This document shows positions 1 through 5,219 of a stretch of DNA of 5,219 nucleotides, one piece after another (position 1 is the stretch's first letter; each line of letters opens with the position of its first letter). A program made the translations under genes and the position numbers. This DNA is from an uncultured Mediterranea sp. (GTDB lineage Bacteria; Bacteroidota; Bacteroidia; Bacteroidales; Bacteroidaceae), in NCBI GenBank assembly GCA_946007445.1, contig CAMGAL010000168.1, positions 1 to 5,219 of the forward strand, given 5' to 3'. The notes under the pieces were generated by a model. That model was not told the origin of the DNA and made no database searches. It saw nothing but the letters and a program-made list of their open reading frames with translations.

Positions 1-307
1 GCCGGCGCCCGGCCGCGAGGATGGGGCCGGCCGAGAGCAGTAGCAGGGCGTTGTAGCCGGCGGCCTGCAGCGAGCCGTCGTCGCCCTTGCGCAGCTTGAC
101 GGAGGGGTAGAGGCGGTGCAGCCTCCGATGACGGTCGGTCAGGAGGTGGCCCGGGTGGTAGGTGAAGAGCGTCCGCAGCTGGGCCAGCTCTTCGTTCTGC
201 AGGTTGTCGGTCAGCTTGTCGAGCAGCCGGCTCAGGGTGAGGGTGGAGACGCGCGGCTTCTGTTTGTTGTCCAGACGCACGAGGGTGATTTTCGGATTGT
301 AGGTCAT
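1..307 (-). CDS. N-terminal part of a BT4734/VirE_N-like protein (cut by left edge)
   Basis: Reading the minus strand from the ATG at 307-305 gives 102 codons without a stop, running off the left edge. The product begins MTYNPKITLVRLDNKQKP and contains RVSTLTLSRLLDKL, then a segment with LHRLYPSVKLRKGDDGSL (residues 63-80) followed by a hydrophobic YNALLLL. This order, a short strand, a helix, then a 'RLYPSVKL' strand and a 'YN-LLLL' strand, resembles from memory the start of the VirE N-terminal domain of BT4734/BF3469-family proteins in Bacteroidales. These have a primase-polymerase-like fold and often carry a helicase-like C-terminal part, sometimes near capsule loci or mobile DNA; their job is not well established. 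The catalytic region, if any, lies outside the window. No other in-frame ATG lies just upstream, so the start is well supported. It lies 164 bp downstream of the DUF6078-like gene on the same strand and may be co-transcribed with it. I see no TAnnTTTG box directly upstream. The coding call is stronger than the family call. Confidence 0.62.
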   Translation of the reverse strand, partial: MTYNPKITLVRLDNKQKPRVSTLTLSRLLDKLTDNLQNEELAQLRTLFTYHPGHLLTDRHRRLHRLYPSVKLRKGDDGSLQAAGYNALLLLSAGPILAAGRR

Positions 308-471
308 AGCAGGTGGGGAATGTAGGGTGGGATGGAAGGAGAAGGTACTTGGAACAGTTGTTTCAGCGGCTTGGAACAGTTGTTCCAATACGTTGGAACG
401 ATTGTTTCAATACGTTGGAACAGTTGTGCCAACTACGTGCCGTGGCAGGAGAGGATGGCTGTCCGTGGGCC
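308..471. other. Intergenic gap with repeat array between two minus-strand genes
   Basis: This 164-bp gap separates the stop codon of the DUF6078-like gene from the start of the VirE_N-like gene. More than half of it is the 22-bp repeat array described separately. The 41 bases next to the VirE_N-like start (308-348) are purine-rich on the plus strand, hence pyrimidine-rich in the message, with no Shine-Dalgarno sequence. I see no U-tract terminator after the DUF6078-like stop and no recognisable -7 box for the downstream gene. It may therefore be an internal operon spacer or contain a promoter of another type. Confidence 0.6.
349..437. repeat. Four tandem 22-bp repeats, each an imperfect dyad
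   Basis: Copies start at 349, 371, 393 and 415, exactly 22 bp apart; the last is extended by one base to 437. The shared left part is TTGGAACA (TTGGAACG in copy 3), followed by a two-base centre and a right arm that varies: TGTTTCAG, TGTTCCAA, TGTTTCAA, TGTGCCAA. Copy 2 is a perfect dyad with 8-bp arms around GT: TTGGAACAGTTGTTCCAA. Each dyad is followed by a four- or five-base linker (CGGC, TACG, TACG, CTACG). A 22-bp period is close to two DNA turns, so the dyads face the same side of the helix. This fits an operator array or iteron-like binding sites for a dimeric protein, or a variable-number tandem repeat. It sits 42-130 bp upstream of the VirE_N-like start. The structure is seen directly; the function is inference. 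Confidence 0.93.
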
Positions 472-897
472 TCAATACTGGAGTACGTAGCTGTCGAAGA
501 GATGTTCGGTGGGGTAGCCATACTGGGCAAAGAGCTGCTCGATGCTGCGCTGTTCGTCCTCGTCGAGCAGCTTCTCTCCCCTCAGGCAGCGGTAGAAGTT
601 GCTGCGGCTGTGCAGGATGCGCATCACCCGGCTGTGTATGTCGTGATAGTGCTTCATGCGCACCTCGTCGAAGAGATGCTGGCTGGCGCGGGCCATGCGG
701 TGGAGCTTGGCCTCCTCATACATGACGCACTGGCCGTCCTTCAGCGACGAGGGGTGGACGGCGTTGCCATAGTAGCGTGTGTCGCCGAGCTGCCGGTAGG
801 CCAGCCGGTGGATGCAGGTTTCGGCCTGGGGGCAACCTTCGAGAAAGCAGATGGTTGTATGGGCGCCCAGTTCCATGATGGGTTCGTTATTCTCCAT
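472..897 (-). CDS. DUF6078-like four-cysteine protein, 141 aa
   Basis: This complete gene runs from ATG at 897-895 to TGA at 474-472. The product is small, soluble and has no signal peptide or membrane segment. It resembles, from memory, the DUF6078 family of Bacteroidales: an N-terminal cysteine region, C17-x4-C22-P-x4-C28, with a fourth cysteine at C57, then a helical C-terminal part with FYRCLRGEKLLDEDEQ (101-116) and an ending LFDSYVLQY. The paired cysteines and the histidine-rich middle (H66, H74, H83, H85, H88, H96) suggest, but do not prove, a structural metal site. The family has no assigned function that I know. A strong Bacteroidetes promoter lies upstream, giving a leader of about 35 bases. 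The leader is A-rich and lacks a Shine-Dalgarno sequence, as is usual in this phylum. Open frames on the opposite strand here are rejected because this one has both a family-like sequence and a promoter. Confidence 0.82.
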   Translation of the reverse strand: MENNEPIMELGAHTTICFLEGCPQAETCIHRLAYRQLGDTRYYGNAVHPSSLKDGQCVMYEEAKLHRMARASQHLFDEVRMKHYHDIHSRVMRILHSRSNFYRCLRGEKLLDEDEQRSIEQLFAQYGYPTEHLFDSYVLQY

Positions 898-930
898 GTT
901 TTGCTGTTTTTAAGGTGATTTTTGCGTTTT

Positions 931-940
931 ATCTGCCACA
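931..940 (-). promoter_or_regulatory. Copy 1 of TGTGGCAGAT motif at the DUF6078-like transcription start
   Basis: On the minus strand this reads TGTGGCAGAT and overlaps the last two bases of the -7 box and the expected transcription start of the DUF6078-like gene. The same 10 bases recur at 1045-1054 (minus strand) and 1104-1113 (plus strand). A protein bound here would block RNA polymerase, so a repressor operator is a reasonable guess. The repetition is seen directly; the regulatory role is inferred. Confidence 0.5.
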
Positions 941-970
941 AATATAGCAAAAAAAAGAGCGAAATCCAAA
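939..970 (-). promoter_or_regulatory. Bacteroidetes-type promoter of the DUF6078-like gene
   Basis: On the minus strand, a -33 box TTTG (970-967) is followed after 20 bases by a -7 box TATATTTG (946-939), matching the Bacteroidetes consensus TTTG-(19 to 21)-TAnnTTTG used by their primary sigma factor. The spacer contains a long T-run on the minus strand. Transcription should begin around 931-934, which leaves a leader of roughly 35 bases before the ATG at 897. It may also serve the VirE_N-like gene downstream. Confidence 0.82.
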
Positions 971-991
971 TTTTGTCCTCGTTGGGTCTCT

Positions 992-1007
992 GTTTTTGCT
1001 CAAAAAC
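992..1007. repeat. 7-bp inverted repeat upstream of the minus-strand promoter
   Basis: GTTTTTG and CAAAAAC form perfect 7-bp arms around the two-base centre CT. The dyad starts 22 bp upstream of the -33 box of the DUF6078-like promoter, a usual place for an activator site. The low complexity of the arms (runs of T and A) makes chance more likely than for the other dyads. Confidence 0.6.
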
Positions 1008-1042
1008 GCTTGATTTTGTGTCAACAATGGAGAAATCTGAAA

Positions 1043-1115
1043 CCATCTGCCACACGGTAATGAACGATAAATGGTTTAGTATCAAACCATTGATGGTTTT
1101 TCTTGTGGCAGATGG
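1043..1115. repeat. 12-bp perfect inverted repeat carrying motif copies 2 and 3
   Basis: The left arm CCATCTGCCACA (1043-1054) and the right arm TGTGGCAGATGG (1104-1115) are exact reverse complements separated by 49 bases. Both arms contain the 10-bp motif also found at the DUF6078-like promoter. A partial further copy, GGCAGATG, follows directly at 1114-1121. A smaller inverted repeat sits near the same centre. The arms could be paired binding sites bridged by a looping protein, or the stem of a large RNA hairpin; the sequence alone does not decide. Confidence 0.85.
1070..1091. repeat. 8-bp inverted repeat nested inside the 12-bp pair
   Basis: AATGGTTT (1070-1077) and AAACCATT (1084-1091) are perfect 8-bp arms around a six-base centre AGTATC. 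Its midpoint is within two bases of the midpoint of the outer 12-bp pair, so in RNA or extruded DNA both could stack in one long hairpin with an asymmetric internal loop (15 and 12 bases). A third related half-site, ATGGTTTTT, follows at 1093. There is no run of T after it in a terminator arrangement. Confidence 0.8.
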
Positions 1116-1130
1116 CAGATGTTTTAAACT

Positions 1131-1182
1131 TCTCACGCGCGCGCGTGAGAGATGCGCCTGTGCGTGTGTGCCGGTGCGTGCG
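1131..1182. repeat. Perfect 20-bp palindrome leading into a Z-DNA-prone GC/GT tract
   Basis: Bases 1131-1150, TCTCACGCGCGCGCGTGAGA, are a perfect palindrome with 10-bp arms and no spacer. Its core (1134-1147) is 14 bases of strict pyrimidine-purine alternation, and further alternating runs follow at 1159-1171 and 1174-1182, rich in GTG and GCG. Such CG/TG alternation is the classical substrate for left-handed Z-DNA under negative supercoiling. It lies about 90-140 bp upstream of the HTCS start, between the two divergent genes. It could buffer supercoiling, bind a dimeric regulator or be a repeated element of this genome. Confidence 0.9.
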
Positions 1183-1186
1183 ATAT

Positions 1187-1203
1187 TTATGTTGCATAAC
1201 ATA
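1187..1203. repeat. Short overlapping dyads upstream of the HTCS gene
   Basis: TATGTT (1188-1193) and AACATA (1198-1203) form a perfect 6-bp inverted repeat around GCAT, overlapping a second dyad, TTATG-TTG-CATAA (1187-1199). The pair lies about 70 bp upstream of the HTCS start and immediately after the alternating tract. It is a candidate operator, but arms this short in A/T-rich DNA arise easily by chance. Confidence 0.4.
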
Positions 1204-1258
1204 GGGTGGAGCATCCGAAAAACGATGAGATGCTGGTGGACGATAGCCAGGAAACCTT

Positions 1259-1266
1259 TACCTTTG
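1259..1266 (+). promoter_or_regulatory. -7-like box just before the HTCS start codon
   Basis: TACCTTTG matches the Bacteroidetes -7 consensus TAnnTTTG and is followed by C, as is common. It ends only four bases before the ATG at 1271, so transcription would start at or within a few bases of that ATG and the message would be leaderless or nearly so. No TTTG -33 box is found at the expected distance (around 1235); only a weak GGTGG is there. It could be a real promoter of a leaderless gene, or a chance match. Confidence 0.45.
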
Positions 1267-1270
1267 CACT

Positions 1271-4200
1271 ATGAAACTCGAAAAACACAGGATATGGACT
1301 TGGGCATGGTGGTGGCTGCTGATGTGGCCGCTACTGGCAGGCGGATGGAACTCGGTGCCTCTGGTCGTGAAGCACATCGGACATGCCGAGGGGCTGAGCA
1401 GCCAGCGGGTATCGGCCATTGCCGAGGATGCCGACGGGGTGGTGTGGATTGCTACGAAGGCAGCCATCGACCGCTATAACGGCCGCACGCTGAAGTCCTA
1501 CATGCTGCCCGGCGACCAGAGCTATGGCGACCGTGCCGGCCGTAAGCTGGGTGTGTGCTACGCGGGCCGGCATGGATTGTGGGCCTACGACCAAAAGGGA
1601 AACATCAGCCGCTATTCGCCCCGCATGGATGGTTTTGAGCCCTACCTCACGATGCGCGAATTAGTGGGGAGCGAAGGGACGCAGATGGGCAAATTGGCCA
1701 TTGATGCCGACGGCGTGCTGTGGATTGCTCTGAACATCGGGCTCTATAAATCGGAGCAGGCCGGAAAAGCCCTGCCGGTGATGGCCGGCCGGTCTGTGAA
1801 CGACGTGATCGTAGCAGGCGATACGGTGTATGCCGCCACCCACGAGGGACTCTGGTCCATCTGCCGCAAAGGCACCCAAAACCGCTGGACGGAGAGGGCG
1901 CAGGGGCTGGACATCGAGACGCTCTGCCTGACGGACGACGGACGCGAACTCTGGATGGGTACGAACGACAACGGACTCCGAGTCCTGGTGATGGCCAGCG
2001 GAGAGATCCGTCAACTGCCTACCACCGAAGCGGCATGGAGCAACCCCATCCGTGCTCTGGTGGACTACGACGGCCAGGTGATGCTGGCCGGTATAGACGG
2101 TGGAGGAGTGTATGCGGTGCGGAGGGACCTGAGCCAGACCCGGCAACTGCTCTGTAGCCGAAGCGGAGATCCCAACTCCCTGAAGGGAAACGGCATCTAT
2201 GCCGTCCTGAAAGACAGCCAACAGAACATCTGGGTGGGCAGTTACACAGGCGGAGTGTCCATGGCCATTGTGCCCCGCTATCCGCTGACTCTGCTGACGG
2301 CGGACAGCCGCGGGCCTTGGCGTGTGGCCGACAACAATGTGAACGACATCCTGCAAACCCGGAGCGGCGACCTCTGGATGGCTACCGACCAAGGCATCAG
2401 CATCTGTCCGCAAGAGCCGGGGAAGCAGGCCAGGCACATCCTCCGTGGAGCCGTGGCGCTGACACTGGCCGAAACGGACGATGGCCAGGTGTGGGCCGGT
2501 ACCTATGGAGACGGTATCTGGCTGATGGACAGTGAGGGTAGAACCCTCAGACACCTCACCAAGGCAAACGGACTGACCACCAACTACATCTTCAGTGTGC
2601 GCAGGCAGGCCGACGGCGACCTCTGGATAGGAGGCATGGGCGGGCGGTTGCTGCATACCGATGCGCAAGGACGCACCAAGGAGAGCTATGACATCCGATG
2701 GGTCAACTCCATCGAGCTCTCCGACCACGGCGAGGTGGGCGTGGCCACCGTGGACGGGTTCTATCTGATCAACCCCTCCACGCATGACATCCGCTGCTTG
2801 GCCACCGCCCGCGAGTTCAACAACCGCCAGGCCAGTGCCTATATAGTCAGCATGGCCTTCGAGGATACGCAGGCCGTATGGCTGGGCACAGAGGGTGGAG
2901 GAGTGATGCGCTACGACCTGCAAGACCACACCATCCGCCAACTCACCACGCGTGACGGATTGCCGTCGGACGACATCTATGCCATCCACCGCGATGAGCA
3001 GGGGCAGCTCTGGATGAGCACGGGCCGGGGATTGGCCCGGGTGGACGACGGCCATCGCGTGACCAACCTCAACTACATAGGCGATGTCAACAAGGTGTAC
3101 AACAAGTCCTCGTTTGCCCGGCTGGCCGACGGCCGGCTGGCATTTGGCAGCACCGAAGGGGCGGTCATCTTCGCGCCTGCCTCGACCGTGGAATCCGACT
3201 ACCAGGCTCCGCTGCACTGGACGGATCTGACCATCGATGACGTGGCCGAAGACGGAAGGCCGGAGCGGCCCGCGCTGTTCGACATGCTGCAGCAGGGCCA
3301 GGTAAGGCTCAGCTACAGCCAGCGTTCGTTTGCCGTCTATTTCGAGTCGGTCAACCATCTGTTCCAACACGACATCTGCTACAGCTGGATGCTGGAAGGG
3401 TATGACAAGAACTGGAATCCGCGGGCCACGACAGGCATGGCCCGCTACCTGCATGTGCATCCGGGTCGCTACCTGCTGAGGGTCAAGGCCCTGCGCAGCA
3501 GTGATGGCAGCCTGATTGACGAGCGCACACTCCCCATCGAGGTGGCTGCCCCTTGGTGGGCCACGGGATGGATGTTTGCGGTCTACGCCTTGCTGTTGGT
3601 GGGCATCTGCTACTTCATCATCCGCTACGTAGGCAACCGGATACAGAAGCGGTACGACGAAGAGAAAATCAGCTTCTTCATCCATACGGCCCATGACATC
3701 CGTACACCGGTATCACTGATAGCCGCTCCTTTGGAAGACCTCGGCCGCATGACCGGTTTGCCCCAGGGGGCTGCCGAACTAGTGGAGATAGCCCATACGC
3801 AGACCTCCAAGCTGCTGACCCTCGTAGGCCGTCTGCTGGAGTTTGAGCGGACCGAGACTTGCGGGCAGATGCAGTCGCCGCACTCCATCTGCCTGAACAC
3901 GCTGCTGAGCGATGAGCTGGAAGGCTTCAGGGCCGTGTTCCAACGCAAGTCCATTACCGTAGGCTTGCAGTTGCCGACTGAAGAGCTCTGTGTATGGGCC
4001 GAACGCAACTTGCTGGAGATGCTGATGGACAACCTGCTCTCCAATGCCTGCAAATACACTCCGGCAGAGGGTAGGGTGCAGGTCAGCCTCCACGGCAACC
4101 GGCAGAAGGTGTGGCTGCAGGTCAGCGACAGCGGCGTAGGCATCCCGAAGGCGTATCAGAAGCAACTGTTCCGCAATCCCTTCCGGGCAGGCATTGTGGA

Positions 4201-5219
4201 GGGACTACCGGTGGGTGGAACGGGATTCGGCCTGATACAGGTGGGGCGGATTGTGAAGATTCTGGGAGGGCACATCGCCGTGCAGTCGGCAGAGGGGAAG
4301 GGAACCTCCTTCACCATCACCTTGCCGCGCACCCAGAGCGCTCCTTCGACCATGCCCGAGCAAGCCATCGCCCCGTCGGTGCCTCCGACCAGCGAAACGC
4401 CCCTGCCGGATGCCGCCTATACGCTGCTCATTGTAGAAGACCATGAGGAGCTGCGTGCCTATTTGCGGCGCACCTTCCAGGGCGAATATCATGTGGTGGA
4501 CGTGCCCGATGCCGAGCAGGCCCTGCAGTGTCTGGAGGGGGAATATCCGGACCTGGTGCTGTCGGACGTGATGATGCCCGGCATGGATGGCGACGAACTC
4601 TGCTACCGACTCAAGTCCAATCCCGATACCGCGGGCATCCCCGTCATCCTGCTCACCGCCAAAACCGACCAGCAATCGGTGGTCGAAGGACTGAAGAGCG
4701 GTGCCGACGACTACATCCCGAAGCCTTTCAGCACCGAGGTGCTGCGGCTGAAGGTGAGGGGAATGATAGAAAACCGTAACCGCCTGCGCACCTATCTGCT
4801 GCAGCAGGCCTTGCAGCAGACCGAGTCAGCCTCTGTGGCCACCTCGGATAGTGCCGCCACGAACCCAGCCGACGAGACCCCTGCCCCGGGCGAACAGCTC
4901 ACGCTCTCCGAGAGCGACCGCCTCTTCATCGAGCGGGCTACGCGGTTGGTGCTGGACCACCTGGCCGACACGTCGTTCACCATCGACCTGCTCTGCCGCG
5001 AGATGGCCATGAGCCGCACGCTCTTCTTCAACCGGCTGAAGTCCTTGACGGGGCAGGGACCGCAAGAGTTCATCCGTATGATGCGCTTGCAGCGGGCTGC
5101 CGAGATGCTCAAGGAGGGCAAGAGCGTGGCCGATGTGGCCACCGAGACGGGCTTTGTCAACAGCAAATATTTCAGTTCACTCTTCAAGAAGCAGTTTGGC
5201 ATACAGCCAAGCCGATATG
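1271..5219 (+). CDS. Hybrid two-component system regulator (HTCS), last codons beyond right edge
   Basis: One frame of 1316 codons runs from ATG 1271 to the edge without a stop. The protein is a membrane sensor kinase fused to its own transcription factor. Residues 1-25 form a tryptophan-rich signal segment after KLEKHR. Residues 35-650 carry 14 blade motifs (such as LWMGTNDNGL, IWVGSYTGGV, VWLGTEGGGV), as expected for two seven-bladed periplasmic propellers (Reg_prop). Residues 680-758 fit the Y_Y_Y domain and 764-784 are the membrane helix. The kinase has H808 in AHDIRTP, the N box N921-K928 (NLLSNACK), D953 in DSGVG and GGTGFGL (982-988). The receiver (about 1051-1165) has E1056/D1057, phosphoacceptor D1099 in SDVMMPGMDG, T1129 and K1151. 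After a linker, an AraC domain (about 1215-1316) has helix-turn-helix segments near 1236-1262 and 1284-1310 and reaches the usual FG-x-PS-x-Y ending, so only a few residues are missing. All phosphorelay residues are intact. Such proteins usually sense oligosaccharides and control a nearby polysaccharide utilization locus; none is visible here. ATG 1322 would lose the charged signal start, so 1271 is preferred. Confidence 0.97.
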   Translation, partial: MKLEKHRIWTWAWWWLLMWPLLAGGWNSVPLVVKHIGHAEGLSSQRVSAIAEDADGVVWIATKAAIDRYNGRTLKSYMLPGDQSYGDRAGRKLGVCYAGRHGLWAYDQKGNISRYSPRMDGFEPYLTMRELVGSEGTQMGKLAIDADGVLWIALNIGLYKSEQAGKALPVMAGRSVNDVIVAGDTVYAATHEGLWSICRKGTQNRWTERAQGLDIETLCLTDDGRELWMGTNDNGLRVLVMASGEIRQLPTTEAAWSNPIRALVDYDGQVMLAGIDGGGVYAVRRDLSQTRQLLCSRSGDPNSLKGNGIYAVLKDSQQNIWVGSYTGGVSMAIVPRYPLTLLTADSRGPWRVADNNVNDILQTRSGDLWMATDQGISICPQEPGKQARHILRGAVALTLAETDDGQVWAGTYGDGIWLMDSEGRTLRHLTKANGLTTNYIFSVRRQADGDLWIGGMGGRLLHTDAQGRTKESYDIRWVNSIELSDHGEVGVATVDGFYLINPSTHDIRCLATAREFNNRQASAYIVSMAFEDTQAVWLGTEGGGVMRYDLQDHTIRQLTTRDGLPSDDIYAIHRDEQGQLWMSTGRGLARVDDGHRVTNLNYIGDVNKVYNKSSFARLADGRLAFGSTEGAVIFAPASTVESDYQAPLHWTDLTIDDVAEDGRPERPALFDMLQQGQVRLSYSQRSFAVYFESVNHLFQHDICYSWMLEGYDKNWNPRATTGMARYLHVHPGRYLLRVKALRSSDGSLIDERTLPIEVAAPWWATGWMFAVYALLLVGICYFIIRYVGNRIQKRYDEEKISFFIHTAHDIRTPVSLIAAPLEDLGRMTGLPQGAAELVEIAHTQTSKLLTLVGRLLEFERTETCGQMQSPHSICLNTLLSDELEGFRAVFQRKSITVGLQLPTEELCVWAERNLLEMLMDNLLSNACKYTPAEGRVQVSLHGNRQKVWLQVSDSGVGIPKAYQKQLFRNPFRAGIVEGLPVGGTGFGLIQVGRIVKILGGHIAVQSAEGKGTSFTITLPRTQSAPSTMPEQAIAPSVPPTSETPLPDAAYTLLIVEDHEELRAYLRRTFQGEYHVVDVPDAEQALQCLEGEYPDLVLSDVMMPGMDGDELCYRLKSNPDTAGIPVILLTAKTDQQSVVEGLKSGADDYIPKPFSTEVLRLKVRGMIENRNRLRTYLLQQALQQTESASVATSDSAATNPADETPAPGEQLTLSESDRLFIERATRLVLDHLADTSFTIDLLCREMAMSRTLFFNRLKSLTGQGPQEFIRMMRLQRAAEMLKEGKSVADVATETGFVNSKYFSSLFKKQFGIQPSRY

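Larger units (their letters stand above)
898..1270. other. Divergent intergenic region rich in dyads
   Basis: This 373-bp region separates the start of the DUF6078-like gene (minus) from the start of the HTCS gene (plus). It is A/T-rich from about 898 to 1130, then changes abruptly to a GC/GT alternating tract (1131-1182). It holds the minus-strand promoter (939-970), three copies of a 10-bp motif (931-940, 1045-1054, 1104-1113), inverted repeats at 992-1007, 1043-1115, 1070-1091 and 1187-1203, a 20-bp palindrome at 1131-1150 and a -7-like box at 1259-1266. An open frame on the plus strand (922-1479) and one on the minus strand (741-1214) cross it, but neither looks like a gene. No tRNA or known riboswitch was recognised. 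Confidence 0.75.

Noticed and set aside
349..437. CRISPR array
   Set aside because: The period is 22 bp with only four or five bases between dyads, so there are no spacers of usual length, and no cas genes are present.
313..918. 201-codon open frame on the plus strand (GTG start) covering the DUF6078-like gene
   Set aside because: It runs through the repeat array and lies opposite a family-like gene with its own promoter; its sequence shows no recognisable domain.
1131..1150. Intrinsic terminator hairpin
   Set aside because: The palindrome has no loop and no following T-run on either strand, and it lies between divergent genes where no terminator is expected.
741..1214. 157-codon open frame on the minus strand overlapping the DUF6078-like gene
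   Set aside because: It shares the DNA of a better-supported gene in another frame and translates its promoter region; no domain is visible.
922..1479. 185-codon open frame on the plus strand crossing the divergent intergenic region
   Set aside because: It passes through A/T-rich promoter DNA, the palindrome and the HTCS start in a different frame. The composition changes abruptly along it and there is no family resemblance.
1661..3694. 677-codon open frame on the minus strand, antisense to the HTCS sensor region
   Set aside because: The plus strand encodes an unmistakable propeller domain through this whole stretch. The antisense product resembles no family I know, and long antisense frames are expected in G/C-rich genes with biased third positions.
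4792..5202. 136-codon minus-strand frame opposite the AraC domain
   Set aside because: The plus strand encodes a complete-looking AraC DNA-binding domain here; the minus-strand product shows no known motif.

Overview
The window looks like a piece of a Bacteroidales chromosome (Bacteroides or a close relative; the genus cannot be fixed from this sequence). Three things point there: a single-polypeptide hybrid two-component system (HTCS) with a periplasmic double propeller, which is a Bacteroidetes hallmark; a DUF6078-like small protein and a VirE_N/BT4734-like protein, both known mainly from Bacteroides and relatives; and a Bacteroidetes-type promoter (-33 TTTG, -7 TAnnTTTG) without Shine-Dalgarno sequences. 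Coding DNA is G/C-rich, while part of the central intergenic region is A/T-rich.

Layout: (1) Positions 1-307, minus strand: the first 102 codons of a gene that runs off the left edge, probably a BT4734/VirE_N-type (primase-polymerase-like) protein. (2) Positions 308-471: a gap with four head-to-tail copies of a 22-bp repeat, each built around an imperfect dyad (one copy has perfect 8-bp arms). (3) Positions 472-897, minus strand: a complete 141-aa DUF6078-like protein with a four-cysteine pattern, preceded by a textbook Bacteroidetes promoter at 939-970. (4) Positions 898-1270: a 373-bp divergent intergenic region dense in dyads, including a 10-bp motif present three times, a nested inverted repeat, a perfect 20-bp palindrome in a Z-DNA-prone alternating tract, and a -7-like box only four bases before the next start codon. 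(5) Positions 1271-5219, plus strand: one uninterrupted reading frame for an HTCS regulator, 1316 complete codons with no stop before the right edge; its C-terminal AraC domain is essentially complete.

How they work together: the HTCS should sense a ligand, classically an oligosaccharide, in the periplasm through two seven-bladed propellers, pass the signal across one membrane helix to an intact kinase core, phosphorylate its own receiver domain and drive transcription through its AraC domain, usually of a neighbouring polysaccharide utilization locus. No such locus is inside the window; it would lie to the right if present. The two minus-strand genes may share the promoter at 939-970, but their functional link to the HTCS is not evident.

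I found no RNA genes, CRISPR array, insertion sequence or convincing intrinsic terminator. The most unexplained parts are the 22-bp repeat array and the dyad-rich divergent intergenic region. I do not see a clearly new biological system.
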